From: Gonapodya sp. JEL0774
Lineage: Eukaryota; Monoblepharomycota; Monoblepharidomycetes; Monoblepharidales; Gonapodyaceae
Assembly (NCBI GenBank): GCA_027604505.1
Contig: JADIIX010000345.1
Span: 1 to 12,128 of the forward strand
Direction of reading: 5' to 3'
Length of the DNA stretch: 12,128 nt
The position numbers were made by a program, and so were the translations under genes. This document shows, piece by piece, positions 9,723-12,128 of the stretch. Within the stretch, counting starts at the first letter, position 1. Each line of letters opens with the position of its first letter. The notes beneath the pieces were generated by a model. That model worked only from the letters and a program-made list of their open reading frames with translations, made no database searches and was not told where the DNA came from.

Positions 9723-10742
9723 ATGGCTGGATTTGGGACCTTCTATGGCATGCAACGAGTAGCGAGAGAACGGGAGAACAGCCGTGGAGGTCGAGGTCTC
9801 GTTTGCTTGCCTTTATCGGGACGCTGTCTTTCCCGCTTCCTGCGACTCGATCAACCTTCACTGGTACCGCTGCTGTGTCTCCTACCACTCGCCTTCGCCC
9901 CCAGCCACCTCGTTCATGCTCAATCCTCAACATCGACAGGGGCAGTACCGTCAGCCAACTCCACAAACCCCGAACCGTCAAGCTCTTCGTCTCCCTCCAC
10001 CGCCCTCATCGCCATTATTTCAGCAGCAGTCGTTGTCGTCGTCGGTGCTGTCGTCACCGCCATCGCCGTGTACGTCCTCCGTCGGAGACGTGGTCCCTCC
10101 TATCTCGCCACCCGAAACCTCCGGTTCTCTACCGGTCCCACACAGCAGAATCGGATCGACTCTTCTACATCTGAAGGCAATGGGGGAGTCGGTGGGGTCC
10201 TTTCGTCGTTTTGGTCCTCCAAAGACTCGGACGACGCTGTGGGTCTCCAAGCGGACGGGGCAGCCCTGGCCATCGCCAACCGAGAGAGGATGAGAATGCT
10301 CAGGAACAAGGAGCGTGAAGAACGGAGAAGCACAACGCTTTTACGGGACGCTGATGCCAACGAGCCCTTGACCGGGAACGGGACAGCAGAAGAGGAGGAA
10401 GCCAAGTTCGTCGCTGCTGCCGAACAGCTCAGGAGGACTCACACCATAGGCAGGTCCCGTCCGTTTGGACTCGGTAGAAAGGACACCATCGCAGTGCCCG
10501 TTGGATCCCGAGAGAGTGCCGGTGTGAGCAACGGGTCACCAACAACGGGTGGTGGCCGTGTTGCGAGTTTCGGCCGTTCAGGCAGCGGGCGAACCGCGGG
10601 GCGGGATCGACTTACCATGGTTGATTCGAATACACATCACTCAGAGACGAGTGGACTCTTTTCGGGGTTGGAAATGAGCGAACCGGTGGAAATGAACGCG
10701 GTGGACGTTGAAGCTGCCAGGTCGTCGTCGCCAAGGCGATAA
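9723..10742 (+). CDS. Single-pass membrane protein with Ser/Thr-rich ectodomain
   Basis: An unspliced open frame of 339 residues from the first ATG, which sits in a good context (GCCATGG). A hydrophobic segment SLVPLLCLLPLAFA (about 46-59) followed by HAQ resembles a signal peptide with cleavage after Ala near 66. Next come about 30 Ser/Thr/Pro-rich residues (likely O-glycosylated in fungi), one strong transmembrane helix (IIAISAAVVVVVG-type, about 92-117), a stop-transfer RRRR, and a cytoplasmic tail of about 215 residues. The tail is Ser/Gly/Arg-rich with a charged Arg/Glu helix near 185-205. The outline resembles fungal wall-stress sensors of the Mid2/Wsc kind or Axl2-like proteins in topology only; I see no Cys-rich WSC domain. 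An unusually long n-region of about 45 residues precedes the signal-like segment, so the true start or a 5' intron could differ. Identity is unknown. Confidence 0.6.
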   Translation: MAGFGTFYGMQRVARERENSRGGRGLVCLPLSGRCLSRFLRLDQPSLVPLLCLLPLAFAPSHLVHAQSSTSTGAVPSANSTNPEPSSSSSPSTALIAIISAAVVVVVGAVVTAIAVYVLRRRRGPSYLATRNLRFSTGPTQQNRIDSSTSEGNGGVGGVLSSFWSSKDSDDAVGLQADGAALAIANRERMRMLRNKEREERRSTTLLRDADANEPLTGNGTAEEEEAKFVAAAEQLRRTHTIGRSRPFGLGRKDTIAVPVGSRESAGVSNGSPTTGGGRVASFGRSGSGRTAGRDRLTMVDSNTHHSETSGLFSGLEMSEPVEMNAVDVEAARSSSPRR

Positions 10743-11215
10743 GAAGTTCAAGGGGTGATAGGTGATTCAAAATGGGGTCAAGGACGGGCTGAGATTTGTG
10801 AAAGCAAGGAGCGGTAAACGAGCAGGGTTATGTCCCAAGTTTCGTTTTGGGCAAACCGATTCGCGTGGACATTGTGTGGTCGCTCGTGGATGTACAGCTC
10901 CGTTATGTGGCTTGTAGATGGAGAATCAAGTTTGGATGACATCTTCCGATGGACTGAGCCGAAACATCCGACCAGGAACGGATCGTTCCGCATCTAGGAC
11001 TATCACAACGACAGTCACGTCCGGGGCTATTGGGGGAATGCCCAGCATAGATATATGTGGCTAATTACAGTATTCATTTCATTCATTGAAGACGTAGATA
11101 ATGAGAGCTCTGTATCAAATTGAGTCGAGTCCGAGAAACATGAGCCAGCAAAGTAAATGAAATCAGTCCACATCACTCCATGCTCCTCAGCCACCACTCT
11201 AGTTGAATCTTATGG
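10743..11215. other. Convergent intergenic region
   Basis: About 470 nt between the stop of the plus-strand membrane-protein gene and the stop of the minus-strand 117-residue gene. It should hold both 3' ends. No AATAAA, tRNA, repeat or coding sequence was recognised; the short open frames on both strands look like chance. Confidence 0.5.
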
Positions 11216-11642
11216 TTATTCACCCAGTCTCCCAACTGTCACCACTCGCCAACCTTTGCCATCCTCCCTCTCCTCCAATTCCAGTGTGTACGTGACACCA
11301 GCCTTGACCTGCAACTCCTTGGCATCACTAACGAGCCATGTTTGATAGACAGCATTGTAGCCCCACGGTCGGCGGGACTGGTGATGGAGATGATGGGATG
11401 ATCGATCATGCTAGAGCTTAATTACAACAAGACTGCAACAGAAAGCTCACCACCCTCCAGGCTCCCTGCGCTGCTTCGCCATCGAATTCCACCTTGATCA
11501 TCCTGTCGTCCCCGTCCGCCCATTCGAAGGGTTTACCGTCCTCACCGACTTTTTCAAACGCCAACGTTCCCAGGGGCGAAGACGCAGGTCGTCCGGCCGT
11601 TGGTTGGAATGATTGAAATTGAACGATATGAGATGGAGCCAT
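11216..11642 (-). CDS. Unrecognised 117-residue protein, 2 exons
   Basis: Exon 1 is 11642-11451 (64 codons) and exon 2 is 11377-11216 (53 codons plus stop). The 73-nt intron has a GTGAGC donor and a CACCAG acceptor and joins in phase 0. The coding call rests on the clean join and on strongly protein-like sequence: alternating charged and hydrophobic residues suggestive of beta strands, such as RMIKVEFDGE in exon 1 and VTYTLELEERE in exon 2. No signal peptide or membrane segment is seen, so it is probably soluble and cytosolic. Both exons end near a GxWRV motif (about residues 60-64 and 105-109), hinting at two related halves. I do not recognise the family. The intron contains other AG dinucleotides (near 11435 and 11412), but only the chosen acceptor was found to keep the long frame. 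The ATG at 11642 is the first in frame; a TTTCAG just before it could be a 5' UTR acceptor. Confidence 0.55.
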
Positions 11643-12128
11643 GTGCTGAAAGTCTTTACGGCGAGGAAACAAGGTTTGATGGAGTGTAGAGTTTGTAACG
11701 TATGTGATGCAGGGGGGGAGGGCAGGGGCGCCTGCAGAAGCAAATCCCCGCCATCCGTTGCATATGTAGGGAATTCACCAATCACAACGCACGCAAGGGG
11801 AACTTCCTTGATGTATGTCGATTGTTTCTTCAGGTCACGAAGGAGAGACGAATGGTAACGGAAAAGTGGCTATCCGGATGTCTACCCTGACGAAAGAGAT
11901 CATCGAGAAACAAAGATGAACGCACCACGAACTACACGAACAGCTAAAAGAGAAAAGAGAGTGCTGAGAGTAAAGGGGATCGGGAGAAGGAGTACCGGCC
12001 ACCAACCAGGAGAGCTGGAACACTTCGTACAATTCAATAATAATTCGTACTTTTCCTCCGGCTTTTCCCATGATCGGGTAGTCGGAATACTTTCATAAAT
12101 TACAATCACTTACAGCAAATGCAGCAGA
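11643..12128. other. Right-edge region without a supported gene
   Basis: About 485 nt. The minus strand contains pyrimidine-rich tracts (around 11940-11990) and a consensus GTAAGT near 12113, which may be the donor of an exon beginning outside the window. A minus-strand ATG at 12071 has a good context and opens a frame starting MGKAGGKVRIIIELYE, but no continuation could be assembled. The region includes the presumed promoter and 5' leader of the 117-residue gene. Confidence 0.4.
11778..11782 (+). promoter_or_regulatory. Candidate CCAAT box upstream of the 117-residue gene
   Basis: CACCAATCAC lies about 135 nt upstream of the minus-strand ATG at 11642 (ATTGG on the coding strand). The position is plausible for an NF-Y/HAP site; motif evidence only. 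Confidence 0.25.

Noticed and set aside
9584-10293. Two other long plus-strand frames (196 and 169 codons) overlapping the membrane-protein gene
   Set aside because: They are frame shadows of Ser/Pro/Arg-coding, GC-rich sequence. Only the third frame gives a signal-like segment, a membrane helix and an orderly tail.

Overview
The window looks like nuclear DNA of a fungus. Coding regions are split by short introns of about 51-113 nt with GT-AG ends. The gene content includes a fungal-specific transcription-factor (MHR/Fungal_trans) protein and a fungal Prm10/ThrE-type permease. Intron-rich, compact layout with short intergenic gaps would suit an early-diverging fungus such as a chytrid, or a basidiomycete; I cannot decide between them from sequence alone. 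No rRNA, tRNA, CRISPR array or transposon was recognised.

Layout, left to right. Four genes lie head-to-tail on the minus strand: (1) a transcription-factor-like protein, 8 exons, running off the left edge, so its C-terminus is missing; (2) a two-exon F-box protein; (3) a four-exon ThrE/Prm10-like multi-pass membrane protein; (4) a ten-exon nicotinate phosphoribosyltransferase (NAD salvage). A divergent intergenic region of about 775 nt follows. Then comes one plus-strand gene for a single-pass membrane protein with a Ser/Thr-rich ectodomain, and finally a convergent two-exon minus-strand gene for a 117-residue protein I do not recognise. The last ~485 nt hold no gene I can support.

All exon boundaries were inferred by hand from GT-AG sites, reading-phase agreement and, where a family was recognised, protein continuity. 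The NAPRT model is the strongest: every junction keeps phase and restores known family motifs. The transcription-factor and permease models are good internally but uncertain at one end each. The genes do not form an obvious pathway or cluster; this reads as an ordinary genomic neighbourhood. The most interesting points are a transcription-factor-type protein with no zinc cluster in front of it, an N-terminal extension on NAPRT, an ambiguous 3' end of the permease, and the unrecognised 117-residue protein.
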